Position numbers and translations under genes: made by a program
The notes under the pieces: model-generated
What the model was told of the DNA's origin: nothing
Databases searched by the model: none
The model's input: only the letters and a program-made list of their open reading frames with translations
In this document: in pieces, positions 21,279-30,626 of the stretch
How positions within the stretch are numbered: position 1 is the first letter of the stretch
Layout: each line of letters starts with the position of its first letter
NCBI GenBank assembly: GCA_905182155.1
Contig: CAJJAX010000001.1
Location: forward strand, 1-64,000
Origin: an uncultured Pseudomonadales bacterium
GTDB taxonomy: Bacteria > Pseudomonadota > Gammaproteobacteria > Pseudomonadales > Azotimanducaceae
DNA length: 64,000 nt
Direction: 5' to 3'

Positions 21279-21772
21279 TTCGGCTTACTAGAGGCTGGTT
21301 TTTTCGCCGCACGCTTGCGGTTATTTTTACCCATTGAGTCAATTTCACGCTTAAATTCATCGATATCTTGGAAGCTGCGGTAGACCGACGCGAAACGCAC
21401 ATACGCCACTTCATCTAAGACCCTCAGCTCATTCATAACCAGCTCGCCGAGTTCTAGGCTCTTGAGTTCTGGCTCACCGGTTGCCCGCAGCGCACTTTTA
21501 ATCCGGGAAAGTACCGCTTCCACGCCTTCTAGGCTCACCGGACGCTTTTCAAGGGCGCGCATCAGGCCAGAGCGGAGTTTTTCTTCATTAAAGGGTTCCC
21601 GACTGCCGTCAGACTTAATCACCCGAGGCATCATCAGTTCTGCCGATTCAAACGACGTGAAGCGCTCACCACAAGCCAAGCATTCCCGACGCCTTCGCAC
21701 TTGATGGCCTTCGGCCACCAAACGACTGTCGTTCACTTTGGTTTCGCTATGACTGCAAAAAGGACAAAACAT
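21275..21772 (-). CDS. nrdR: Transcriptional repressor NrdR
   Basis: A 165-residue ATP-cone repressor of ribonucleotide reductase genes. The zinc ribbon is [17 protein letters not shown] with [17 protein letters not shown], and the ATP cone begins [21 protein letters not shown]. The family is usually about 150 residues; this protein has an added basic tail ([16 protein letters not shown]). It begins the overlapping nrdR-ribD-ribH-nusB-thiL-pgpA run. I did not find a matching pair of NrdR boxes in the window. Confidence 0.96.
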   Translation of the reverse strand: MFCPFCSHSETKVNDSRLVAEGHQVRRRRECLACGERFTSFESAELMMPRVIKSDGSREPFNEEKLRSGLMRALEKRPVSLEGVEAVLSRIKSALRATGEPELKSLELGELVMNELRVLDEVAYVRFASVYRSFQDIDEFKREIDSMGKNNRKRAAKKPASSKPK

Positions 21773-21812
21773 TTACAACTCCACAACAGAACCAGTCTCA
21801 ACGGATGGCGCG

Positions 21813-22483
21813 TTAGCGCTCACCCGATGCTGGATCCCTCACTGCAATCAATTTTTTTGCTTCGTCAATCGCTACCTGAACTTCCGAAAAATGCTCGGCA
21901 GCTTGCTTGAGGTTGGTAATAATCCGGTTCTTAAAGCCTTCTTGAATTTCAGCACGGCCATCAATCTCAGTCGGCGCAAACCACAGTTGCGTCATCAAAT
22001 CCACATAATAACGAAGCCTGAAAAAGATTCGGTATTGGTTTTCGATCGTATCAGCAAGATCAATGCCCAAAATATCGGCTAAATCACCGCTCGCGGTTGC
22101 CGTATCCCAAGCGATTGATCCCAAGTAGAAAGACTTACCATAGTCCGTATAGAGATAGCTATGTAAAGCAAGGTTAACAACCTGGATGTTTTCCGCGATT
22201 TCACTTTCAAGGTTTTTTAAAAATATCTTGGCCCGCTTTTCCTTAACCTCATTTACTTGCCGGCGACTGTTGTAAAGCGCGCCCATACCACCTAGGCCAA
22301 CCCCAACAATCGTTGCAATCATTTCGGGTAAAACTTCAGAAATACTGATCATGATGGACTCACTTCGATAGACGCGCATGAGAGACAGACCAATAGATAA
22401 TAACGTGATCAAGGTGATCAAACCACCGCGTCCTTCGGATTTAAGATCGGCCTTGATCTCACTGAAGAATTTTTAGTCACCAT
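21813..22483 (-). CDS. Hypothetical two-helix membrane protein, probable frame break near start
   Basis: The ORF track gives a 202-residue protein from a TTG at 22421. The same frame stays open upstream as FFSEIKADLKSEGRGG, and an ATG at 22483 reading MVTK would join it if the run of five T (plus strand 22470-22474) had one more base; I therefore place the start at 22483. Two hydrophobic helices (ITLITLLSIGLSLM and MIATIVGVGLGGMGAL) flank a short loop, then a basic turn (NSRRQVNEVKEKRAK) leads into a long helical, soluble domain. I do not recognise the family. It faces ettA across a short gap and stands alone on this strand. Confidence 0.6.
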
Positions 22484-22669
22484 TTAAAGGTTTCCAGGAA
22501 CGCCTTGTGCACGACAGCGTCAACGGAACCGAACACCTCAGCGCAGAGCTGGGCCCTGTAGGGACGAACAACCGCGCGCCTTGCAATGGACCCTGCAAGA
22601 AAGAATGCGTCCATGCGATCATCACAACCTACAGATTCTTAAACCACGCAACTCTGAGCCCGATTTCGT

Positions 22670-22840
22670 ATGGCGCACCAAAAGACTCAATTGCCCACAA
22701 AACACTGCGCCTGCTGCGGCCTCGTCTTTGCTTGGCGAAAAAAATGGCGCAAGGACTGGCCGCAAGTTAAATATTGCTCAGCGCGATGTCGGCGCAGCAA
22801 ATCTAACGCATCAAGCCGATCAACCGGGCCGTCGGGCTGA
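22670..22840 (+). CDS. DUF2256 small zinc-ribbon-like protein
   Basis: A 56-residue ORF, too short for the supplied track, starting MAHQKTQLPTKHCACCGLVF and continuing AWRKKWRKDWPQVKYCSARC before an Arg/Ser-rich tail. The pattern C-x2-C, F-x-WRKKW, W-x2-VKYCS-x-RCRR is the signature of the DUF2256 family as I remember it, where four cysteines probably bind zinc. Function is unknown; in other bacteria such genes are often near cryptochrome/photolyase genes, but none is present here. It lies between the divergent membrane protein and ettA, with about 190 bases to the ettA start. No strong ribosome site is visible. Confidence 0.82.
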   Translation: MAHQKTQLPTKHCACCGLVFAWRKKWRKDWPQVKYCSARCRRSKSNASSRSTGPSG

Positions 22841-23028
22841 ATGAAACAGTTTGATAACGCCCATCTTGAGATGACCCACGTGACAACCTTAAAAAGATTC
22901 AAAAATATGCGAGAATTGCCCCTCATGCCTGCCTTGCTGAATAACGCTGGGCGCGCTCATTGGCCCTAAAAGGGCGCCCCAATTCGTCTTCAATCACGTT
23001 AACTGCTGAACCTTTAAGGGACTCTCTC

Positions 23029-24671
23029 ATGGCACAATACGTCTTCACTATGTCTCGCGTGGGTAAGGTCGTACCCCCAAATCGCATCATCTTAAAAGAC
23101 ATTTCTCTGTCGTTTTTTCCAGGCGCAAAGATTGGCGTGTTGGGTCTTAACGGCTCTGGTAAATCCAGCCTGCTTCGCATTATGGCTGGACTTGACCAGG
23201 AGCACTTAGGGGAAGCGCGGCCCCAGCCCGACCTCAAAATAGGCTATCTACCCCAAGAACCCGAATTGGATTCCAGTAAAGACGTGCTGGGTAACGTTGA
23301 AGACGGCGTGCGCGAAATCAAAGATTTGATGGATGAGTTCAACGCCATTAGCGATCGATTTGCCGAACCCATGACCGATGACGAAATGACCGAACTGCTC
23401 GATCGACAAGGCGCATTACAATTGAAAATCGATGCGGTTGACGGCTGGGACCTTGAGCGCAAAATTGAAGTCGCGGCCGATGCCTTACGACTACCCCCCT
23501 TTACAAGTAGCGTTGACACCCTCTCTGGCGGCGAGAAACGACGCGTCGCACTTTGCCGTCTGCTTTTGTCCAACCCGGACATGCTGTTGTTAGATGAACC
23601 CACCAACCACCTTGATGCAGAAAGTGTCGGCTGGCTTGAACAATTTCTCACCGAGTTCCCAGGCACCGTGGTCGCCATTACCCACGATCGATACTTCTTG
23701 GACAATGCCGCGGGTTGGATTCTTGAACTCGACCGAGGGCACGGCATTCCCTATGAAGGCAACTATTCGGCGTGGCTTGAAGCCAAAGACAAACGCCTGG
23801 CGACAGAACAGCGCCAAGAGCATGCCCGCCAGAAAACCATCAAAGCCGAACTAGAGTGGGTGCGCTCCCAGCCCAAAGCCCGCCAAGCAAAAAACCAAGC
23901 GCGATTGTCTCGGTTTGAAGAGCTCAATTCGCAAGATTTCCAGTCCCGAAACGAAACCCAAGAGCTATACATTCCACCCGGCCCCAGACTCGGTGACCAG
24001 GTGCTTGAGATCAACAATGTTTCAAAAGGGTTCGAGGATCGATTGCTCATCAACGATCTCAACTTAACCATTCCCAAAGGCAGTATCGTTGGCATTATTG
24101 GGGGCAACGGCGCCGGTAAGTCCACCCTATTCCGCATGATTAGCGGTCAGGACCAACCCGATGCCGGCACAATAACACTGGGCGAGACCGTTCAACTCGG
24201 TTTTGTCGACCAAAGCCGCGATTCGCTCAACGACGACCATACGGTTTGGGAAGAAATTTCTGAAGGCAACGAAATTATACGGATTGGTAAATATGAGACC
24301 CCCTCTCGATCCTATGTCGGCCGCTTTAACTTTAAAGGCGCAGACCAGCAAAAACTGGGGTCAGTTTGCTGTCGGGCGGGGAACGCAACCGGGTGCATAT
24401 GGCGCGATTGCTGCGTGCGGGTGGCAATGTCTTGCTTCTCGATGAACCGACCAACGATTTAGACGTGGAAACCCTACGGGCGCTGGAAGATGCTCTGGTT
24501 GATTTTGCCGGCTGCGCTGTGGTCATCTCCCGGATTTGCACACATATTCTGGCTTTTGAGGGTGAGGCTCATGTTGAGTGGTTTGAGGGCAATTTTGAAG
24601 ACTACGAGGAAGACAAAAAGCGCCGCCTAGGCGCAGAAACTCGGGTGCGTTATAAGAAGCTTGCGAGCTGA
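23029..24671 (+). pseudogene. ettA: Energy-dependent translational throttle EttA (ABC-F), frame break plus missing H-loop
   Basis: An ABC-F ATPase that gates the ribosome E site in response to ATP/ADP. The first ATPase domain has GLNGSGKSSLLRIM, LSGGEKRRVALCRLLL and [16 protein letters not shown]; the second has GGNGAGKSTLFRMISG and [18 protein letters not shown]. The start is ATG at 23029 with AAGGGA upstream. At 24355-24370 the frame breaks: the sequence has apparently one extra G and one extra T relative to [18 protein letters not shown]. At 24530 the text VVIS runs directly into RICTHIL, so the expected HDRWFLD, including the switch histidine, is missing in frame (21 bases). The rest matches the E. 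coli protein well. Errors in the read are likely, but a truly damaged gene cannot be excluded. Confidence 0.88.
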
Positions 24672-26038
24672 TTACAACCAATCACCGACCGCTGACAGCG
24701 CATCGGACAACTGGCTAACGGCTTTGAGTTCCATGCCCTTGATCGGCTGTTTCGGGTAGTTCCCTTTTGGTACCAAGCCTCGAGTAAAGCCGTGCTTGGC
24801 TGCCTCGCGCAAACGCTCCTGGCCATTGGGAACCGGCCTGATCTCACCCGATAGCCCGACCTCACCAAAACAAATTAAATCCCGCGGCAGCGCGCGATTG
24901 CGAAAGCTGGAAACGACCGCCATCAAAACGGCAAGATCGCTACTGGTTTCATCCACCCGGATGCCGCCGACAGCGTTGATGTAAACATCTTGATCGGCAA
25001 CTTGAAGGCCACCATGGCGGCTCAATACCGCAAGCAGCATGGCCAGACGGTTTTGCTCAAAACCAACCGCGACCCGGCGGGGATTTGAAAAAGCACTTTG
25101 GTCAACCAAGGCCTGGGCCTCGACCAATAGCGGTCGGGTGCCTTCCCAAATGGCCATCACGATACTGCCTGGGTATCGATTTCCGCCCGGTTTAGGAAAA
25201 TCGCCGATGGGTTCGCCACATCCTTGAGCCCCTGATCGGTCATCGCAAAAATACCCAACTCATTCACCGCACCAAAGCGGTTCTTGATAGATCGCAGGGT
25301 GCGGTATCGACCGTCGGCATCGCCTTCTAACATTAAAAAAGAATCGATCATATGCTCGAGCACCCGGGGGCCCGCAAGATTCCCGTCTTTGGTGACATGA
25401 CCAACGAGAATTAAGATCGTGCCGGTTTGCTTTGCTTTTTGAATCAGTAGCGCGGCGGTCTCTCTGACCTGGGTCACGCTACCTGGCGACGATTCGATCA
25501 GGTCACTTTGCATCACCTGAATCGAGTCGATCACGAGCACATTGGGACGCTCTTGGTCCCAAATGGCCGCAATGGCTTCAACACTGGTTTGGGACATGAC
25601 CTTGAGGCGATCCGTTTGCAGGCGCAGCCGGTTTGCCCGCATTGCAATCTGCGCCAAGCTTTCTTCACCCGTGACGTACAAACAGCTCTGGGTCTTGGCC
25701 AACTCACACATAATTTGAATGAGTAAGGTACTCTTGCCCGCGCCGGGCGAACCGCTGATCAACACGGCAGAACCTGCCACCAAACCGCCGCCCAACACCC
25801 GATTAAACTCGTCCGAGGAAGAGGCCAGCCGCGGCTGCTCGGCCAATGCCACCTCGCCTAAGGTTTGCACCGCTTCTAATGCCCCGGTATAACCCTCGCG
25901 GCGACGTTCACTTCGAGCGTTGCCCAATTGGATTTGCTTGAGCGTATTCCAAGCATTGCAATCATGACATTGACCTTGCCATTTGGTGTACTCGGATCCG
26001 CAATCCTGACAAACAAAGGCTATTTTCGATTTTTTCAC
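24672..26038 (-). CDS. radA: DNA repair protein RadA, frameshifted as sequenced
   Basis: RadA (Sms) is a RecA-like helicase that promotes branch migration in recombination. The N-terminal zinc finger is CQDCGSEYTKWQGQCHDC, the Walker A motif ISGSPGAGKSTLLIQ, the family motif KNRFGAVNELGIFAM, and the C-terminal Lon-like domain has NPRRVAVGFEQNRLAMLLAV and ICFGEVGLSGEIRPVP. The start is a GTG at 26038. The frame breaks at about 25168, where CAGGCAG would need one more G (CAGGGCAG) to read EIDTQGSIVMAIWEGTRPLL. With that base the protein is full length. The gene is downstream of alr, with stop and start almost touching. Confidence 0.9.
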
Positions 26039-26040
26039 GA

Positions 26041-27096
26041 TTATCGGCTCACATTTGGCGACTCATGATAACTTCGGGTAACTCTTGGGCCCAAAGCACA
26101 CATCAACACATAGGGCAGGCTCCCAGCCTGTTGTGCAATTTCTTCAATCGGCAAATCCTCACCCCAAAGCTGGCGCGATCGCCAATCAAGGGTGGCGCCT
26201 TCGACGTCACCGAAATGCTCATCATGTCCATCGACAGTCGGCCGAGGATGGTTTCCCGCTGCCCATTGAGCCAAACCGGGGTTCCAGGCTGGATCTGGCG
26301 GGGATAACCGTCGGCATACCCGATGGCCAGAACCGCAACGGTACAGGCGCTTGTGGCGCGCCAAGTACTGCCATAGCCAACCGCGTCGCCCGCACGCAAC
26401 GCATTGATCGCAATCACCGGCGCGGTGAGCGACATGGCCGGGCGCAGTGACACCGCTTGGTCCAGATAGGGATTGGCGCCATACAGCATGATCCCAGGTC
26501 GGATCCAATCACAGTCCGTTCCAAGCCCAGCAAGAATCCCCGCGGAGTTGGCCATACTCACCGGCAAACCCAATAGCGCTGCCTGGGCCAGAAGGATCTC
26601 GAGCTGATCGGTATTTTTTTGTAAGCTCGGCTGATCGGCATCAGAAAAATGACTCATCACCCCTAAAACTCGAGCTTCGGGCAATACTTCGACACAGCTC
26701 CTAACAAAGTCTGTGCTCAAACCCAGTCGGTGCATGCCAGTTTCGAGTTTCAACCAAACTTTAAGGTTGGTAGGTTTGACCAATTCAAGCTGATAGGGCT
26801 GATGCAGCACCACATCCAGGTCGTATTGTTCAGCTTGCCGAGCCCCCGCTTGATCGAAAACACCCTCAAGCAACAAAATCGGATGGTTGATGCCAGCCAT
26901 CCGCAATTCGACCGCTTCTCGAACTCTGGCGACTGCAGCTCAGCACTCTTGATTGCTTTTACTGACTCCTCTAAGCCATGGCCGTAGGCATTGGCCTTGA
27001 CCACAGCCAGAACCTTACTGTTTGGCGCTGCTAGCTTCGCTTGTTGGAAATTAAAACCGTCAACCAAGTCAATTACGGGATAGGTTTTGTCGTCAT
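26041..27096 (-). pseudogene. alr: Alanine racemase, multiple frame breaks as sequenced
   Basis: This PLP enzyme makes D-alanine for peptidoglycan. The lysine motif is VLAVVKANAYGHGLEES, with HRLGL, NSAGIL, RPGIMLYG, GDAVGYGSTWRA (the opposite-base tyrosine), AIGYADGYPRQI and GRLSMDMM following. Three frame breaks are visible: near 27077-27079 close to the start, near 26930-26945 before VREAVELRMAGINHP, and near 26165 before WGEDLPIEEIAQQAGSLPY. Each is repaired by about one base. The proposed ATG at 27096 overlaps the dnaB end. It lies downstream of dnaB as in Pseudomonas. Given the repairable pattern, read errors are more likely than loss of an essential wall enzyme. Confidence 0.88.
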
Positions 27097-28448
27097 AGTC
27101 TCTCGCGAGATCTTCAAACTTCGTGTACTGACCAATAAAGGCAAGCTTCTTTCGGCCAATCGGGCCATTTCGTTGCTTTCAAGATGATGATCTCAGCAAT
27201 GCCTCGGTCTGGCGTATCTTCGTGATAAACCTCATCGCGGTAAACCGCCATAATAAGATCTGCATCTTGCTCAATGGCGCCCGATTCACGGAGATCCGAC
27301 ATAATAGGCCGCTTGTCGGTGCGCTGCTCAAGGCTTCGGTTTAACTGAGAACCTGCGATGACCGGGCAGTCAAACTCTTTCGCAATGGACTTCAATGACC
27401 GGGATATTTCAGAAATCTCCGTCGCGCGATTTTCCGGTGTGCCCGACGTCTGCATGAGTTGCAAATAGTCCACAACGATCATGCCAATCTGACCGTGTTC
27501 GCGAACAATCCTTCTGCTGCGAGACCGTATCTCATTTGGGGTCAAGCCGGGTGTATCGTCGACAAACAAAGGCTTATCGTTCAGTAACGTAACCGCAGAC
27601 GTTAACCGAGGCCAGTCATCATCACCCAGCTGTCCACTTCGAATTTTACTTTGATCAATTCGTCCCAAAGACGACAGCATCCGCATAATGAGCGAATTAG
27701 ACGGCATCTCCAGGCTAAAAACGACGACCGGCTTACTGCCTGAGATGACCGCGCTTTCAGCGATATTCATCATAAAGGCGGTTTTTCCCATCGATGGCCG
27801 ACCCGCAACGATCACCAGATCAGAAGGTTGCAAGCCACTGGTAATATTATCGATGTCTTGAAATCCGGAGCTGATTCCCGTTAGGGCGCCTTTGGTCAAA
27901 TACAGTTCGTCAATTTTCTCAATGGCTTTGGCAAGCAAAGGCCTCACCGACTCGGGGCCACCATGGCTCGGCCGCTCATCGCCAATTTTAAAGACTTTGC
28001 TTTCTGCCTCATCAATCAACCGAGCACTATCGCGGCCTTGGGGGTTAAAGCCACTTTCCGCGATGTCATGGGCCACGCTGATCAACTTCCGCACGGTCGC
28101 CCGTTCTTGAACAATCTCGGCATAAGCCGCAACGTTTGAGGCGCTCGGGGTGCCGGTTGCAAGATCCGTTAAATAGGCAAGGCCGCCCACCAACTCAAGC
28201 TCACCATGAAGTTCGAGGGTTTCGGCTAAGGTTACAATATCGAGGGGTTTGTTCTGCCCAACGAGCCACTGCATCGCTCTGAATATGGGTCGGTGTTCTG
28301 AACGATAAAAATCGTTTTCTGAAATGAGCGTTGAAATCCTATCCCAGGCCTGGCTGTCCAGCATCAAGCCACCAAGAACCGACCGCTCCGCCTCGATTGA
28401 ATGAGGCGGAACTTTCAGATTTTGATGATCATCCAGTTCGATGGCCAA
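27069..28448 (-). CDS. dnaB: Replicative DNA helicase DnaB, C-terminal frameshift as sequenced
   Basis: The hexameric helicase that unwinds the replication fork. The N-terminal domain has PPHSIEAERSVLGGLML, and the RecA-like domain has VIVAGRPSMGKTAFMMNIAE, VVFSLEMPSNSLIMRM, IGMIVVDYLQLM and LRESGAIEQDADLIMAVYRDE. The ORF track ends at 27114 with an unusual tail. Shifting the frame at about 27178-27182 gives KQRNGPIGRKKLAFIGQYTKFEDLARDY, the expected C terminus. One more base in the G run at 27077-27079 then gives a stop (CGT AAT TGA) at 27069-27071. I therefore extend the gene to 27069. It follows rplI in the ribosomal run. Confidence 0.93.
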
Positions 28449-28493
28449 GGAGAACTCTCTACGGAATGGGATCCTTAGACTAAAGGATTGGTC

Positions 28494-28955
28494 TTAGGAT
28501 GTGAACGCTTCCTCAGCCTCAACCGCCACACTCACATGGGCGCTGACTTCGGGGTGCAAATAGACTTCGACCTGATACTCACCAACTTCTCGGAGCGGGC
28601 CACTGGGCAGTCGAATTTCGCTGCGATCAATTTCAACACCGGCACTGGTTGCTTCATCGGCAATGTCGCGAACCGTGACGGAACCGAACAATTTACCTTC
28701 TTCGCCGGCATTGGCCAAAATCCGAATCGACAGGGCATTAATTTTAGCGGCCCTCGTTTCAGCAGCGTGACGTTGCGCATCCGCTTCTTTTTGTAATTCA
28801 GCACGACGAGACTCGAAATCTGCGATATTGGTCGCAGTCGCTGGCACAGCCTTACCGTGGGGCACCAGATAGTTCCGGCCATACCCAGGTTTTACGTTCA
28901 CTCGATCGCCCAACCCGCCTAGGTTTGCAACATTTTCTAATAAGATAATTTCCAT
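28494..28955 (-). CDS. rplI: 50S ribosomal protein L9
   Basis: A 153-residue L9 protein with MEIILLENVANLGGLGDRVNVKPGYGRNYL, the N-terminal RNA-binding domain, then a long connecting helix rich in Ala, Glu and Arg, and a C-terminal domain with GKLFGSVTVRDIADEATSAG. L9 binds the base of the L1 stalk on 23S rRNA and helps frame maintenance. It is one of the most secure calls in the window and lies directly behind a membrane-protein gene with only three bases between. Confidence 0.97.
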   Translation of the reverse strand: MEIILLENVANLGGLGDRVNVKPGYGRNYLVPHGKAVPATATNIADFESRRAELQKEADAQRHAAETRAAKINALSIRILANAGEEGKLFGSVTVRDIADEATSAGVEIDRSEIRLPSGPLREVGEYQVEVYLHPEVSAHVSVAVEAEEAFTS

Positions 28956-28958
28956 GAC

Positions 28959-29810
28959 TTAATCCTCTCTGGACTTAATTCGTTGTCTCAAATCTATAAA
29001 GCCGTCCGCTATGACGAGCACGACTAACGCGGCTGACGCTAACTGAAAAAACATCACCAGTATCGCGTAGTACATCACATACCACTGGCTTGATGTGTTC
29101 CTGCGACCTAGGATCCAATGCACCAACCCCGAGCCAATGACCACAAATGGGAGACTGACCACCCCAATCCAAGTGCCAAAGCCCTCGGTCATCAGGCATC
29201 CGGCCATCACCAGCACCAATGGCAAACTCGCTTTGGGCGTCAACCGTGTCTGCTGGACCTCCTGCTTAAAACCACCAGGATTGTACAACGCACTTTGCCA
29301 CCATCGCGCCAACATGAGCGCAAGCACCATCATATATCCCTGGCCCATGGCCAGATAACTCATCGCTTGGCGTTGGCCCGTCACCGGCGTCACAACTGGC
29401 GATCCGGCCTCTGTTGCCAAGCTTTCCATAACGGCCAAATACCACTCTACAAAGGCCGTCAGTATCGGTTCTGACAACTGGATAAACACCAAGCTACCGA
29501 CCACCGCGGCAGCCACGATTGCATACAACGTCAGTGCCCAGGACACCGATAACCGGAGTACCAGTGCCATGAGAAAAGCACCTAAGAGTGCAATCAAACC
29601 GCTCGAGTCACCCCCAGCCTGGTAGACCAGCACCAAGGGCAGAAAGGCCCAAAGAAAGACCAATAGGCCTTCTTTATTGCCTCGCCTCAAAACAACCAGC
29701 GCGACAACCGATGCACCCAACCAACTCAAAAGCGGTAAGGCGGATGCCAAAGCCGCAACACCGCTGGCTTGAAGCCGGCCTCGCATCACAAAAGCGGCGA
29801 GCCCTCTCAC
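28959..29810 (-). CDS. Multi-pass membrane protein (DUF2232/YybS-like)
   Basis: A 283-residue very hydrophobic protein with about seven or eight predicted membrane segments and almost no soluble domain, ending in a basic tail (LRQRIKSRED). It sits between rpsR and rplI, a place where Pseudomonas and several relatives carry an uncharacterised membrane protein of this size; the DUF2232 assignment is my inference from position, length and topology. The family function is unknown. It is co-transcribed with the ribosomal genes, with gaps of 18 bases to rpsR and 3 bases to rplI. Confidence 0.72.
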   Translation of the reverse strand: MRGLAAFVMRGRLQASGVAALASALPLLSWLGASVVALVVLRRGNKEGLLVFLWAFLPLVLVYQAGGDSSGLIALLGAFLMALVLRLSVSWALTLYAIVAAAVVGSLVFIQLSEPILTAFVEWYLAVMESLATEAGSPVVTPVTGQRQAMSYLAMGQGYMMVLALMLARWWQSALYNPGGFKQEVQQTRLTPKASLPLVLVMAGCLMTEGFGTWIGVVSLPFVVIGSGLVHWILGRRNTSSQWYVMYYAILVMFFQLASAALVVLVIADGFIDLRQRIKSRED

Positions 29811-29828
29811 AACAACCCTCTAAACGCT

Positions 29829-30056
29829 CTACTTATGGGCGTCGGTGTAGGGTAGCAATGCCAAGTACCGGGCACGCTTCACCGCTTTCGCCAGCTGGCG
29901 CTGATATTTTGCTTTCGTCCCAGTAATTCGACTTGGGACAATCTTACCCGTCTCACTGACATAGGCCTTGAGCAACTCAACATCTTTATAATCGACTTCT
30001 GTAATGCCCTCGGCGGTGAAGCGACAATACTTTCTTCTTCTAAAAAATCTAGACAT
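29829..30056 (-). CDS. rpsR: 30S ribosomal protein S18
   Basis: A 75-residue S18 protein, [17 protein letters not shown] followed by [27 protein letters not shown] and [23 protein letters not shown]. It pairs with S6 in the central domain of the 30S subunit. The gene follows rpsF after two bases, which supports coupled synthesis of the S6:S18 pair. Confidence 0.98.
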   Translation of the reverse strand: MSRFFRRRKYCRFTAEGITEVDYKDVELLKAYVSETGKIVPSRITGTKAKYQRQLAKAVKRARYLALLPYTDAHK

Positions 30057-30058
30057 CG

Positions 30059-30517
30059 TTATTCTCCTTGCCCTGCATCAACGGCCGCATCAGTGGGCGG
30101 GGCTACAGGCTCAACAACCGCGGCGACCGTTTCTGCAGCTTTAGCTTCAGCACGTGCATTTCGGCTATCTTCTCGATCTTTACGCTCTTTACTTTCGTTT
30201 TCGATCTTCATGATGGGCGAATCGCCCTGATCAGCCTGCTTACGGCTCATAATCATGTTTCGAATAACCGCGTCGTTAAAACGGAAGGCATCACTTAATT
30301 CTTCCAAGGTTTCAAGACCACACTCAATGTTGAGCATGGCGTAGTGCGCCTTAAAAATCTTATTGATGGGATAGGCTAATTGACGACGTCCCCAATCTTC
30401 CACCCGATGGACAGCACCGCCGCCTTGGGTAATCAAATTAGAATAACGCTCGATCATGCCTGACACCTGTTCGCTCTGGCCAGGATGTACCATGAATACG
30501 ACTTCATAATGCCGCAT
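30059..30517 (-). CDS. rpsF: 30S ribosomal protein S6, with long acidic/Ala-rich tail
   Basis: A 152-residue S6 protein. [25 protein letters not shown] and [31 protein letters not shown] define the conserved ferredoxin-like fold, which ends near residue 95. The remaining about 50 residues are charged then Ala/Val/Pro rich ([20 protein letters not shown], then [13 protein letters not shown]), longer than the E. coli tail of about 30-35 residues that RimK glutamylates. AGGAGATCTCT precedes the ATG. It heads the rpsF-rpsR-membrane protein-rplI-dnaB-alr-radA direction and has its own promoter. Confidence 0.97.
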   Translation of the reverse strand: MRHYEVVFMVHPGQSEQVSGMIERYSNLITQGGGAVHRVEDWGRRQLAYPINKIFKAHYAMLNIECGLETLEELSDAFRFNDAVIRNMIMSRKQADQGDSPIMKIENESKERKDREDSRNARAEAKAAETVAAVVEPVAPPTDAAVDAGQGE

Positions 30518-30523
30518 AGAGAT

Positions 30524-30564
30524 CTCCTCTCGGTAGTTGCTACCCGGTCCAACCGGTGCAGCAA
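30524..30564 (-). promoter_or_regulatory. Candidate S6:S18 autoregulatory leader structure
   Basis: The rpsF leader can form an outer TTGCT/AGCAA stem enclosing a CCGGT/ACCGG hairpin (30537-30564), directly followed by CTACCGAGAGGAG which includes the ribosome site. The published S6:S18 leader motif contains a hairpin and a conserved CCG-type element close to the start codon, so this looks like the same control, in which free S6:S18 complex represses its own operon. The match is by eye only. Confidence 0.5.
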
Positions 30565-30590
30565 GGAGTTAATTGAAAATAAGGGCGCGC

Positions 30591-30619
30591 AGTGTACGAA
30601 ATTGTAATAAAAGATGCAA
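30591..30619 (-). promoter_or_regulatory. Promoter of the rpsF operon
   Basis: On the minus strand TTGCAT and TACACT are separated by exactly 17 bases, with a GC-rich discriminator (GCGCGCCC) right after the -10, as expected for a growth-rate-regulated ribosomal protein operon. It lies 75 bases before the rpsF start codon and just past the end of rlmB. Confidence 0.7.
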
Positions 30620-30626
30620 ATGGTGG

